A stretch of DNA of 64,000 nt, taken from the NCBI GenBank assembly GCA_030428945.1, contig JAUIEC010000005.1:1-64000 (forward strand), written 5' to 3'. Within the stretch, counting starts at the first letter, position 1, and each line of letters opens with the position of its first letter. Positions 18,395-27,020 of the stretch are shown one piece after another. The notes beneath the pieces are model-generated. The model did not search any database and was not told where the DNA came from. It saw only the letters and a program-made list of their open reading frames with translations. This DNA is from Phycisphaerae bacterium (lineage in GTDB: Bacteria; Planctomycetota; Phycisphaerae; UBA1845; Fen-1342). The position numbers and the translations under genes are program-made.

Positions 18395-18575
18395 CCCCGT
18401 GTGGTGTCAAAACACGGCTGTACGCAACGTCCGCGGTGTTCACAGCTTACGATGCACAGCAGAGACACTCTCCGGCTCATTCTGGGGGGGGCTATCGTTG
18501 TTTGTGGCAATCGGGCCTGCCCGGGACCACTCCCGGACGTGCCCGCGCGTCGGACCTATGGTTAGGACCATAGGT
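18395..18575. repeat. Intergenic repeat related to 28422-28630
   Basis: CCCCGTGTGGTGTCAAAA (18395-18412) and, further on, GCCCGCGCG followed by GACCTATGGT are found in the same order at 28422-28630. This copy ends in a palindrome, CCTATGG-6-CCATAGG (18556-18575). It lies upstream of the prepilin gene, in a region (18240-18660) without genes. The function is unknown; it may be a dispersed intergenic element. Confidence 0.4.
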
Positions 18576-18659
18576 CCAAGTGCCGGGCACAAAACCGCCG
18601 TTTTGAGGGCCTGAGGGCGTCTGCCAGGTGGGTCGCGGTCGATACTCCATCCGTCGTGG

Positions 18660-18935
18660 TCAACGTGCGGCGATTCTTGCAAGCAACAGACGGAGACGGT
18701 GCTCTCGCTGCGACATAGCCGTTCCGAGGCCTCGCTCGCGGTGATTCCAGCTTCATCCATCAGCGCGCGGATACCGAACGCACGCTCGATGGGGTTCAGG
18801 TCCACTCGATGGACATGGCACTCGAGTCTTTGAGTGAGAATCTCTGTCTCGCTGAAGTCCTCGTCGAGCACAAGGATGGACATCTCGTTTTCGCCGAGCA
18901 GCTGCGCCGCTCGGGCGGTACGGGCCCCCTTGATG
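18660..18935 (-). pseudogene. ParB-like partition protein fragment
   Basis: The frame reads ARAAQLLGENEMSILVLDED and later NPIERAFGIRALMDEAGITA, SEASERLCRSESTVS, the end of a ParB nuclease-like fold and the start of its helix-turn-helix. A one-base shift then continues as RLLLARIAAR and a stop. Both ends are missing compared with the intact ParB at 30176-30997, so it is a broken second copy. Confidence 0.7.
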
Positions 18936-19062
18936 ATGCGGAGCGGTCAGCTAAATTCTACACACACTGGGGGCGTGAGGAGAATACGATCGGCCGACGC
19001 GGCGGGCGACCGACCGGGCGCGTCAAGAGGCCGCGATTTCACGTTCGAGCACCGCGTTGGCG

Positions 19063-19548
19063 TCAGGGTGACCGAACTGTCAGGTCGAGCACGATTTCTC
19101 GCAGGGGTTTGCGGGACGACTGCACCGCGTTGATCCAGCGCCCGGACAGATCGCGCAGTGCTGCGAGGTGTTCGGGCCGCGTCAGCACGCGCGTCTCGAA
19201 GCGGCTCATCTGGCTGGTTGATGCGGCCGTCTTCCGCCGGGCCCGTCCGCCGACGATGTGCCGCATGGCCGGATCGACGGCCAGTCGTTCGGCGTCGTTG
19301 GTGTCCTCGTACCCGGCCAGGCGGCCGGAGATCGCCTGCCGCAACTGCCCGGTCAGCGTGTGCTGACGATTCAGGCCGGTGCGGTCATCGTGCATCAGTT
19401 GGTCCGTCGCCTCGGTCAGGCCCAGGGCATCATCCAGTTCGCAGTATGCGAGCAGCCCGGCATCGGACGTGATCCGGGCCCCGTGAAAGGCGAGCTTCAA
19501 TTCGCCGTCGAACCCGACCCGCAACGCGTCCCTGCGTGCTTCACCCAT
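19063..19548 (-). pseudogene. IS1380-family transposase, N-terminal fragment
   Basis: From MGEARRDALRVGFDGELKLA, the sequence runs GLLAYCELDDALGLTEATDQ, QAISGRLAGYEDTNDAERLA and VDPAMRHIVGGRA to TSQMSRFETR, the well-known N-terminal half of IS1380 transposases. The DDE catalytic core downstream is absent. The fragment lies directly upstream of the kinase gene at 19763, divergently oriented. Confidence 0.85.
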
Positions 19549-19762
19549 TGGGTTCCCCGAGCATCGCGGCCATGAATGCAGAACAGCCTTGTTTTGCTGC
19601 CTGAAACGCGTGCCTACACCGTCAGATGTAGAGACCATCTGGGAAATCCGGGTTCAGGCCAAGGCGGCCCGCTCCATGCTCAGGTACGATGTCCAAGAAT
19701 CCAGATTGGCCGATAGTACTCGGCCATCGCACCTTGCCCAGCGTCGAATACCGGAGCCAGCC

Positions 19763-21934
19763 TTGCCAAGCAAAGACACATGGAATGTGCCGTTCCACGT
19801 TGATGCCGGCATTCTCGTTCAACTCGGCGAGGAACTTGTTACTGATCGAGCTGTCGCTCTTGCCGAGCTTGTCAAGAACGCGTACGACGCAGATGCCACT
19901 CGTGTGCAGATCAGGCTGGACGATGTGTCAGAGCCCGAAGGTGCGATTGAGGTGTCCGACAATGGCTCCGGCATGTCACCCGAGGCTGTTCTTGCGCATT
20001 GGATGACGATCGCGACACCCACCAAGCAAAAGCAGCTCTATTCTCCGAAGTTCAAGCGTCTGAGGGCCGGGAGCAAGGGCATCGGAAGATTTGCCACGCG
20101 TTGTCTGGCGAGGAAGTTGACTCTGACGACTGTCGCTGCCATTTCAAGCAGTACGAAACGGAAGACGACGGCGGAGTTTGAATGGGATCGGTTCAAGGCG
20201 GGAGACCCCCTGGATGGAATTGATGTTCCAGTCGTCAGCGAGGTCGTTAGCAAGTCAACCCCAACCGGAACTACGTTGCTCCTGTCACCCCTTCGGGAAG
20301 TCTGGACCGAAAAAGATGTCAGGTCGGTCCGTCGCCACCTCAACTCACTGATCGACCCCAGAGCAGCGCTAGAAGAGGGCAAGAGCGACAAGGACAGCTT
20401 TGATTTCGCGATTGAGTCTCCCGAGTACCCGTCGCAGTCCGGCTCGAGCGCAAGAGAATTCCTTGACGCGGCCTGGTGTGAACTGATGGGCCAGATCGAT
20501 CCAGATACTGGTGCGGCGCACTATCAACTGCGAATCTTGAAAGGTGATCACAAAGGGAAGACGCGCAAGCTCACTCACCCTGGCGGTTTTCCCCGCCTGG
20601 GGTCGACGTCATTTAATCTGCGCTGGATTCGGTACAACAAAGATGCGGTAGCGGGGCTCTCGTTCAACATCCGGGATCTCAGTCGAGTTGGGCGAGATCA
20701 TGGCGGAATCGCAATCTACGACAAGCAGTTTCGCGTAACGGGTTACGGTTCGCCGGGTGATGACTGGCTGCAGCTCGATGAGGACCGAGCGAATCGCAAG
20801 AGCACTCTGGAACCTCATCTGCGCGCATTGGCAGAAGCAGATGACCGTCCGTTGCTGTTGGCGCCCGCTACAACGAATGTCTATGGGTCCGTCTCGCTGG
20901 ATGGGCACGCAGAATCGGATTTTCGGCAAACTCCCAATCGAGAGCGGTTTGTGCAGAACGAAGCGTTCGAGCAACTGCGGAGCTTTGTACGGTCGGGAAT
21001 CGACTGGATGACCGTCATCTATGCGCAACTGAGCTACGAAGAACGGACGGCGCCGCGAGAATCGCCAGCTGCGCAGATTCGTCAAGTGCGAATGCGCTTG
21101 GAACGACGTGAAGAGGAACTCGGCCAAGAGCTGTCCACTGAGATTTCACAGGTTCTGCGCATTGCTGAGTCCACAATTGAGGCGCAACGAGAGGAGACAA
21201 TTGGCGAGTTGTCAATGCTCAGAGTAATGGCAAGCGCGGGCACGATGGTGCAAGTGTTCACGCACCAGCTCGTGGGAGTCCTCGCGGGACTCGAGTCGGA
21301 CCAGCGATCCTTGACGCGCTTCCGATCCTCTTTGCCCGAGAGCAGGCGGCCTGACTACTCGAAGGCTGTTTCTATGTTGAAGGAACGACTAGAGGCAGCG
21401 CGGCATCAAAGTGAACTGCTGGGGCTCCTGCATGGGCGCGACGCGCGCAAGCATCGTCGCCGCCACAACGTTCGGGCGGTTCTTGATGAAGTTGTGGGGG
21501 CATTTGCTGGCTATGCCGAGTCGTTTGGGATTACGATCAACACAGAATCCGAGGTGCCCTCGACATTGAAGAGCCCTCCCGTCTTCAGGGCGGAGTTGGG
21601 CGCAATCCTGCTCAATGTGATCACGAACGCCATCAAAGCTGTCAAGGACACGAAGCAACGAGACATCCTCGTTGAGGCGTGGCGAGAGCGCGATCCCGAT
21701 CAGGTCGTGATTCATGTACATGATTCTGGGATCGGTGCAGATGAATCCAGGTGGGAGGATTACTTCAAGCCATTTGTGAGCGACAGCAAGCCCGATGTCC
21801 TTCTGGGGGTCGGTACTGGTCTCGGACTCAAGATCGTGCGTGATTTCCTCGAGCCTTATGACGGGGAAGCGGCATTCGTTGAGCCGCCTGACGGTTGGAG
21901 CACAACGATGCAAATCATCCTCCCGGAGCCCTGA
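19763..21934 (+). CDS. Histidine-kinase-like protein with two GHKL ATPase domains
   Basis: The 723-residue protein has a GHKL (Hsp90/MutL-type) ATPase at the N-terminus: ELVKNAYDADAT (35-46), DNGSGM (66-71), AGSKGIGRFATR. A central coiled region with an H-box-like FTHQLVGVL (His near 501) leads to a second, histidine-kinase-type ATPase: NVITNAIKA (618-626), DSGIG (654-658), GVGTGLGLKIV. No TM segment or classical sensor domain is visible, so it is cytoplasmic. I chose the TTG at 19763 because GGAG precedes it and conserved sequence starts at once (SKDTWNVPFHVDAGI); the frame extends to 19589. Two bases separate its stop from the response-regulator gene, so they form a kinase/regulator pair. 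Confidence 0.75.
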   Translation: MPSKDTWNVPFHVDAGILVQLGEELVTDRAVALAELVKNAYDADATRVQIRLDDVSEPEGAIEVSDNGSGMSPEAVLAHWMTIATPTKQKQLYSPKFKRLRAGSKGIGRFATRCLARKLTLTTVAAISSSTKRKTTAEFEWDRFKAGDPLDGIDVPVVSEVVSKSTPTGTTLLLSPLREVWTEKDVRSVRRHLNSLIDPRAALEEGKSDKDSFDFAIESPEYPSQSGSSAREFLDAAWCELMGQIDPDTGAAHYQLRILKGDHKGKTRKLTHPGGFPRLGSTSFNLRWIRYNKDAVAGLSFNIRDLSRVGRDHGGIAIYDKQFRVTGYGSPGDDWLQLDEDRANRKSTLEPHLRALAEADDRPLLLAPATTNVYGSVSLDGHAESDFRQTPNRERFVQNEAFEQLRSFVRSGIDWMTVIYAQLSYEERTAPRESPAAQIRQVRMRLERREEELGQELSTEISQVLRIAESTIEAQREETIGELSMLRVMASAGTMVQVFTHQLVGVLAGLESDQRSLTRFRSSLPESRRPDYSKAVSMLKERLEAARHQSELLGLLHGRDARKHRRRHNVRAVLDEVVGAFAGYAESFGITINTESEVPSTLKSPPVFRAELGAILLNVITNAIKAVKDTKQRDILVEAWRERDPDQVVIHVHDSGIGADESRWEDYFKPFVSDSKPDVLLGVGTGLGLKIVRDFLEPYDGEAAFVEPPDGWSTTMQIILPEP

Positions 21935-21935
21935 C

Positions 21936-23027
21936 ATGAAGTGTGTCCTTCTCGACGATCATCAAGAGGAACGCGAGAGATACTCTCGCTCTCTCACGGA
22001 CGTGGGAGTCGAGTGTGCGGTCGTTACACCCGCATCAGACATCTTGGATTCCATCAAGAAGATGGAGTCGCTCCACCCAGATCTGTTTCTTCTGGACTAC
22101 GAAATCAAGATGCTTCAGGATGATGGCAATACGCCTACATATGTAGGGCTAGATGTAGCGGCGATTGTCAGGCGGATGCATCCAGAGACGCCTATTGCGC
22201 TACTGTCACGTGATGACCTGAATCGGACGCACGCCCTGTCTTCATTGTGGGATGTGCCTGGTGCATTCGATGAGTTGGTGTACAAGGACCGACTGGGAAA
22301 CGATGCGCAAGAAGTGGGACGAGTGCTACAGGAACTGGTGGGAGGGTACCAGGCGCTGGCGGGGTTGGAAGCGAGAAGTCAGGATGCGCTGCTAGAGAGC
22401 ATAGGGTGCGAGTCTTCGGAAGAACGCAAGCAGGTGCTTCAATCCAATCTGCCTGAGACACACCGCGAGGCGGATGGGCAATGGCGTGTATCCGCGATCG
22501 CGCACTGGATTCGCAAGGTGCTCATGCGGTTTCCGGGCGTTCTACTGAGTAGTCAGCAGGTCGCGGTGCACTTGGGCATGAGCGAAGAGTCGTTCCGGAC
22601 GCCGCCCGTGCAGGCGATGTTCGGCAACGCTAAGTATTCGGGGCCATTTGCCGGCGAAAGCGCAAGATGGTGGAGGAGCCGCATCTTCGAGACCGTCTTT
22701 GTGTTCTTCGGAGAGAATTCAATGCGGATTGGCGATGTGAGTGAGTTCGCCACTGGATGGAACCAGGTGCACCGAGACGATGCAGTTGGCCCGTGTCTCT
22801 CCTACTCCGGGTCCGGGCTTCAGGCCACCGTCATCTGCCACGAACTGCAACAGGCATTTGCCCGCTCCGAAACCTTGCCGTACCGGCCTGATCGGCGACC
22901 ACACGTCATGGAAGGAGCCAGGGTCTCATTCAAGGCGATCCAAGAGGAGCAATACGAGCTTGACAACGTGCCGCCCGAATACCGTGACAAGGCTGAGGAG
23001 ATTGAGAAAGCGGGCGGTGTGCGATGA
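21936..23027 (+). CDS. Response regulator with unknown C-terminal domain
   Basis: Residues 1-125 form a receiver domain with all key residues: acidic pair D7/D8, phosphoacceptor D54 (LFLLDYEIKM), S91 and K117 (ELVYKDRLG). The remaining 240 residues are not a DNA-binding output I know; they contain WRVSAIAHWIRKVLMRFPGV, ARWWRSRIFETVFVFFGENS and an acidic C-terminus. The gene follows the dual-ATPase kinase by one base and overlaps the next gene by ATGA. The output is likely protein-protein or enzymatic, possibly acting on the co-encoded proteins. Confidence 0.75.
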   Translation: MKCVLLDDHQEERERYSRSLTDVGVECAVVTPASDILDSIKKMESLHPDLFLLDYEIKMLQDDGNTPTYVGLDVAAIVRRMHPETPIALLSRDDLNRTHALSSLWDVPGAFDELVYKDRLGNDAQEVGRVLQELVGGYQALAGLEARSQDALLESIGCESSEERKQVLQSNLPETHREADGQWRVSAIAHWIRKVLMRFPGVLLSSQQVAVHLGMSEESFRTPPVQAMFGNAKYSGPFAGESARWWRSRIFETVFVFFGENSMRIGDVSEFATGWNQVHRDDAVGPCLSYSGSGLQATVICHELQQAFARSETLPYRPDRRPHVMEGARVSFKAIQEEQYELDNVPPEYRDKAEEIEKAGGVR

Positions 23028-23809
23028 CTCCCAGGGATGTCGCTGACGAACTCGCAATTGTGCGCGATGTGCTTGACGAAGCAGATCTGCTGGAGAACGA
23101 ATCGCATGCTGCTTTTGCAAAACTCATCGCCCAAGCACATGCCGCCAGAAAGATGGGAGCCGCCGCGGAGATCACTCTCCGATGGGACAGCAGCAACCCG
23201 ATTGCCATCGCGCCGGTCGAGCCTCGGGGGCGAACAGAGCGGAGCATCTGTGTCGATTTCTATGGGCACATGACGTTTCGTGGAGGGAGTATTCTGAGGG
23301 CCACGGGCGATGAGATGCGCTATCAGCTGGTGTTTCGAGTCTGGTCGAAAAGGGCAGAGCACCTATTCCGTGAACAGTACGACGCCGGTAGCTGTCAGGG
23401 ATTACTCAAGCGAGTGATCTTGCGGTATCGAGTAGAAGAGGCACATCAAGGCGCCAGTGAGCCGGCGTACCATCTCCAGATCGGTGGGCACACACGCGCT
23501 GAAGATGAATGGTGCCACTTCCCTGAAGACTTTCACCAGCCACATTTCCCGCACCACCCCATGTCGATCATCATGGCAGCCGATCAGATCGTGGGTTCGT
23601 TCTTCTCGCCTCATCATCCCGATGTGCGCGAGGATACGAAATGGCAGGGAGCGCTGTTGCGCGCTGAGTCCTGCTGCCTTCGACCGTTCCTAACGGCAGT
23701 CATCGGAGGGTGCATGCGAGGACCAGGTGGCGCGGGGCATCGGGGATATGTTGAGTCCTTATGGTCGTCTGCGACGTGGGATGCAGTAGGTGTGCACGAT
23801 GAGCAATAG
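23024..23809 (+). CDS. Unknown protein of the kinase/methyltransferase cassette
   Basis: A 261-residue soluble protein that I do not recognise. It starts inside the stop of the response-regulator gene (ATGA) and its 3' end overlaps the methyltransferase start by 11 bases, so it is an integral part of the operon. The middle shows beta-rich sequence (SICVDFYGHMTFRGGSILRA) and a remarkable His-rich stretch (HFPEDFHQPHFPHHPMSII) that could bind metal. It may be a nuclease-like effector or adaptor, but no catalytic motif is certain. Confidence 0.6.
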   Translation: MTPRDVADELAIVRDVLDEADLLENESHAAFAKLIAQAHAARKMGAAAEITLRWDSSNPIAIAPVEPRGRTERSICVDFYGHMTFRGGSILRATGDEMRYQLVFRVWSKRAEHLFREQYDAGSCQGLLKRVILRYRVEEAHQGASEPAYHLQIGGHTRAEDEWCHFPEDFHQPHFPHHPMSIIMAADQIVGSFFSPHHPDVREDTKWQGALLRAESCCLRPFLTAVIGGCMRGPGGAGHRGYVESLWSSATWDAVGVHDEQ

Positions 23810-25301
23810 CGTTTGCGGTGGTACCAAGACGACCGCACGTCCTCGCGAGGTGCCTGTACCTGCTGAGGCGTGCAGAGTCATGACGCCAGATGATTTGGCC
23901 TCAGCGGTTGCGAGACTCCTTGGCGACGATGGCAAGGCTCGCTGGCTCGAGCCGTCCCACGGTGATGGTGCGTTCCTGATGGCTCTCCGAGAGATGCGTG
24001 TGCCAGCACGGCGGGTGTGGGCTGTCGATCTTCACACCAAGCGACATCCGAATGACTCCATGGCTCAAGTGTCGCGTGGAGTCGACTTCTTGGCTCGTCA
24101 TTGGGTCGATCCATCCCGTTTCGATCGCATCATTGGCAATCCGCCATACATCGCAATTGAGAAGCTGCGCGATCCCCTTCGTCAGGTTGCGGCGAACACG
24201 CGTGATCCCTATGGGCATGCTATCGGCGCCAGGGCGAACACGTGGTACGCATTCATGTTGCGTTGCGTTCAGTTGCTTGCCACCGGTGGGCGGATGGGGA
24301 TGGTGCTGCCCGCTTCATCGGAGTATGCGAGCTACGCATCTCAGGGCCGTAGGTGCCTGGCGGATCACTTTGATCGCGTAGACCTCTTTCGATTCGCTAT
24401 GCCGCCGTTTCCAGATGCGCAGGACGGCAACATTGTTCTGATCGCCAAGGGATATCGAAGAAGCGGCAAGAGATCTTCTGGAACTTTGCGGCGATCAACA
24501 GTCAAGTCTGTCGATGATCTTCTTGCGCAAAGCAGAGCGCGGAAGGCGTCGAGTAGGCCACATTGTAATCGCCCCAGAAGATTGAATCAGAATGAGCGAT
24601 GCGTGGGTGAGTTGGCAGCGGTTCGCATTGGGGCTGTGACTGGTGACGCGAAGTACTTCTTGATGACTGAGAGCCGGAGGCGAGAGCTCGGACTGCCGAT
24701 TCGAGCCTTCCGATTTGCATTAACGAAGTCGAAACATGCCTCACGTCCCTTCGTGAGCCGGAAAGACCTGCAGGCTATGCGGGACGCCGATGACCGCGTG
24801 CTGCTCTTTCGCCCGCCAGATGGAGTGCTTTCGCACGATCGAGTCGATGCGTACCTCCGTCTGCCGCACCGCTATGGCGGTTGTGCGAAGCGAAACCTGA
24901 AAGTTGCCAGCCGTTCACTCTGGCACCGAACTCCGCTCCCTGCGATACCCGACGGCTTCGTCTCCGGCATGACTAGTGGAGAATTGATGATCTCCATCAA
25001 CAAGTGCCCCGGGCTTACCGCCACCAATACGCTGTTCGTCATCCACAAGTTGTGCGAGTTTGAGATGCTCGATCTCGCCGTGGGCATTCTCGCTTCAAAG
25101 GCGCGTCGGCAGATTGCAAGAAAGCGTCGGTGGTACCCGAGTGGGCTAATGAAGATTGAGCCCACAGAGTTGTCGTCTGTTCGCATTCCTTGGCCGATAC
25201 GGCACGCGTCACGCCAGGGCTACTCGAACGCCTGTGAGCTCTTGCAGAGTGGCAGCTATAAGGAAGCGGATGGCCTCATTTGGGACATGATTGGCCACTA
25301 G
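23799..25301 (+). CDS. N6-adenine DNA methyltransferase (Eco57I/type I-like)
   Basis: The 500-residue protein has SAM motif I LEPSHGDGAFL (50-60) and catalytic motif IV NPPY (114-117, in FDRIIGNPPYIAI), typical of gamma-class adenine methyltransferases in Eco57I-like restriction-modification enzymes. The C-terminal half (NKCPGLTATNTLFVIHKL and onward) resembles the target-recognition part of such enzymes. No nuclease domain is seen. The start ATG at 23799 overlaps the upstream gene; a GTG at 23790 is possible. It would mark host DNA, as in modification-based defence. Transposon debris follows right after its stop. Confidence 0.8.
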   Translation: MSNSVCGGTKTTARPREVPVPAEACRVMTPDDLASAVARLLGDDGKARWLEPSHGDGAFLMALREMRVPARRVWAVDLHTKRHPNDSMAQVSRGVDFLARHWVDPSRFDRIIGNPPYIAIEKLRDPLRQVAANTRDPYGHAIGARANTWYAFMLRCVQLLATGGRMGMVLPASSEYASYASQGRRCLADHFDRVDLFRFAMPPFPDAQDGNIVLIAKGYRRSGKRSSGTLRRSTVKSVDDLLAQSRARKASSRPHCNRPRRLNQNERCVGELAAVRIGAVTGDAKYFLMTESRRRELGLPIRAFRFALTKSKHASRPFVSRKDLQAMRDADDRVLLFRPPDGVLSHDRVDAYLRLPHRYGGCAKRNLKVASRSLWHRTPLPAIPDGFVSGMTSGELMISINKCPGLTATNTLFVIHKLCEFEMLDLAVGILASKARRQIARKRRWYPSGLMKIEPTELSSVRIPWPIRHASRQGYSNACELLQSGSYKEADGLIWDMIGH

Positions 25302-25302
25302 C

Positions 25303-25489
25303 AGCCAGGTCTCGCACTCAAGGATCGGCAGGTCACAGACCCACCGTTCGGTTGTGTCGTGAATCGCGAAGACGCTTTGCTTGCACCCGCTGCAGATCCG
25401 CGGGTGCTTCGGATCGGGCCGCGCAGGCCCAAGCTGGGAGTGGGCGAGGATCTCGGCGGGCGAACTGAGCTGCTGATTATCGTGGAGGA
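25303..25489 (-). pseudogene. ISL3-family transposase, N-terminal zinc-ribbon fragment
   Basis: The minus frame gives PRICSGCKQSVFAIHDTTER and WVCDLPILECETWLLVA, a Cys-x2-Cys ribbon followed by the R-x-V-x-DLPI segment of ISL3 transposases. Its 5' side is cut by the IS3 element at 25490 and its 3' side ends at the methyltransferase stop. Confidence 0.65.
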
Positions 25490-25727
25490 TGACCCGCCCC
25501 CATCGTTCGTACCAGTTTCCAAGTTAGTCGATCGCCAATGGTCCGGTGCAAATCCGCGTTCCTGATCTCTGAGCGGGGTCGCTCGCGCCCCCCCCCCAGG
25601 TCATCCCTCGCTTCGCGGCCACGGCTTCTCCTGCTTGCTGCGTCAGCATCGTTTCGGCCACGGCCCTCACCCTTGAGGGGGCCGTGGTCGACAACGATCC
25701 CTTCCTTTCGATCCGCTCGGCTCGAGA

Positions 25728-26558
25728 TCAGGCTGACGAGGCTTTGACTTCTGCGGCCGCTTCGAGCGCGGCCGGGGCCGGGGCGCGGTAGCCGAGACTG
25801 CTGTGCGGCCGGATCCAGTTGTAGGTCGTCCGCCAGCGCTCGATCAGCACCTGCGCCTCGCGCAGCGTGTAGAAGATCTCACCATCGAGCAGTTCATCAC
25901 GCAGCTTGCCGTTGAAGCTCTCGCAGTATCCGTTCTCCCACGGACTGCCCGGTTCGATGTACAGCGTGCTCACGTTCAGTCGCTGCAGCCAACGCTTAAC
26001 GACCCCGGCCGTAAACTCGGCCCCGTTGTCGCTGCGGATGTGCCGCGGCACGCCGCGCGTCGCAAACAGTCTGGCCAGCGTGTGCAGCACGTCGTCGCTG
26101 CGCAGCCGGCGATCAACCTCGATCGCCAGGCATTCACGTGTGTACTCGTCGATCACGGTCAGCATCCGGAACGCGCGGCCATCGTGCGTGCGAGCCTGCA
26201 CGAAGTCATACGCCCAGACGTCGTCCGCATGCCGCGGACGCAGGCGGTAGCATGATGCGTCGTTATCCCACAGGCGGCCACGTTTCGGCTGTTTTTGCGG
26301 GACTTTCAGGCCTTCGGCCCGCCAGATGCGTTCGACCCGTTTGTGATTCACCGGCCAGCCTTCGTTCCGCAGCATGGCCGTGATCCGCCGATATCCGTAG
26401 CGGCCGTACTCGCCGGCCAGGCTGACGATCCGCCGGACCAGCGCCGGTTCCTCTTCGCCGACGATCGGCACGTACCGCAGCGTCGCCCGCGACACGCGCA
26501 GCACGCGGCAGACGCGACGTTCACTGGCCTCGGGCAACGCACGACGCACGAGCTTCAC
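25728..26558 (-). CDS. IS3-family transposase orfB (DDE integrase)
   Basis: A 276-residue rve-type integrase. The DDE residues lie in DDVWAYDFVQARTHDGRAF, RHIRSDNGAEFTA and WENGYCESFNGKLRDELLDG. An HTH_21 segment (GEYGRYGYRRITAMLRNEGW) precedes them. The annotated GTG start is the first in frame after the orfA stop, but the frame stays open upstream to a slippery site, so the active protein is probably an OrfAB fusion. Confidence 0.9.
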   Translation of the reverse strand: MKLVRRALPEASERRVCRVLRVSRATLRYVPIVGEEEPALVRRIVSLAGEYGRYGYRRITAMLRNEGWPVNHKRVERIWRAEGLKVPQKQPKRGRLWDNDASCYRLRPRHADDVWAYDFVQARTHDGRAFRMLTVIDEYTRECLAIEVDRRLRSDDVLHTLARLFATRGVPRHIRSDNGAEFTAGVVKRWLQRLNVSTLYIEPGSPWENGYCESFNGKLRDELLDGEIFYTLREAQVLIERWRTTYNWIRPHSSLGYRAPAPAALEAAAEVKASSA

Positions 26559-26581
26559 TGCGTCGCGTTTGCGTTGCCCGC

Positions 26582-26860
26582 TCAGAAGTTTGGGCGGCTG
26601 ACTTCCTTGAGGATCTGGATGTCGAGCGACTGGTCGGCCACGATCCGCTTCAGCCGGGCGTTCTCCTTCTCGAGTTCCTTGAGCCGTCTGGCCTGGTCGA
26701 GTTTGAGTCCGCCGTATTCCTTCCGCCAGCGGTAGTAGGTCTGGTCCGTGACGCCGAGCTGCTTGGCGGCCTGGCTGATGCTCTTGCCCTGGCCGAGCAG
26801 GACCTCCGCCTCACGCAGCTTGTTCACGATCTGTTCGGCCGAATAACGCTTCCCGGGCAT
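26582..26860 (-). CDS. IS3-family orfA (helix-turn-helix protein)
   Basis: The 92-residue protein starts MPGKRYSAEQIVNKLREAEV, contains the HTH GKSISQAAKQLGVTDQTYYR and a C-terminal leucine-zipper-like helix (RLKELEKENARLKRIVADQS). It binds the IS ends and supplies the N-terminus of the fusion transposase. The frame extends nine codons upstream, but this ATG has AGGGA before it and fits the family. Confidence 0.9.
   Translation of the reverse strand: MPGKRYSAEQIVNKLREAEVLLGQGKSISQAAKQLGVTDQTYYRWRKEYGGLKLDQARRLKELEKENARLKRIVADQSLDIQILKEVSRPNF
26588..26594 (-). promoter_or_regulatory. Candidate -1 ribosomal frameshift heptamer
   Basis: On the minus strand the orfA codons CGC CCA AAC TTC TGA contain C CCA AAC, an X-XXY-YYZ slippery heptamer just before the orfA stop. 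Slipping back one base enters the orfB frame, which is open (PKLLSGQRKRDAVKLV). This is the standard IS3-family arrangement, but I did not model a downstream structure. Confidence 0.55.
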
Positions 26861-27020
26861 GATCTGTCCCTCGTCCCTGTGGTCCATTCCGCGCAGTCTA
26901 CACTGACATAACGGGTGGAGCGGGTCTCGGGGGGCAGGTCAGGAGATTCCACACCACCAGCCTTTAGTCCAACCGCTACCACTGAATGGCCTTGTTGATA
27001 GGATTCAGGTCTATGATGGT

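Larger units (their letters stand above)
25490..26941 (-). mobile_element. Complete IS3-family insertion sequence (IS407-like)
   Basis: The 1452-bp element has imperfect terminal inverted repeats (left TGACCCGCCCCC, right reading TGACCTGCCCCCCG), orfA and orfB in the usual order, and a 3-bp GGA at both outer edges (25487-25489, 26942-26944), a normal target duplication for IS3 elements. A deleted relative sits at 5731-6418. It has inserted between an ISL3 relic and a truncated LamG-like gene. Confidence 0.9.
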
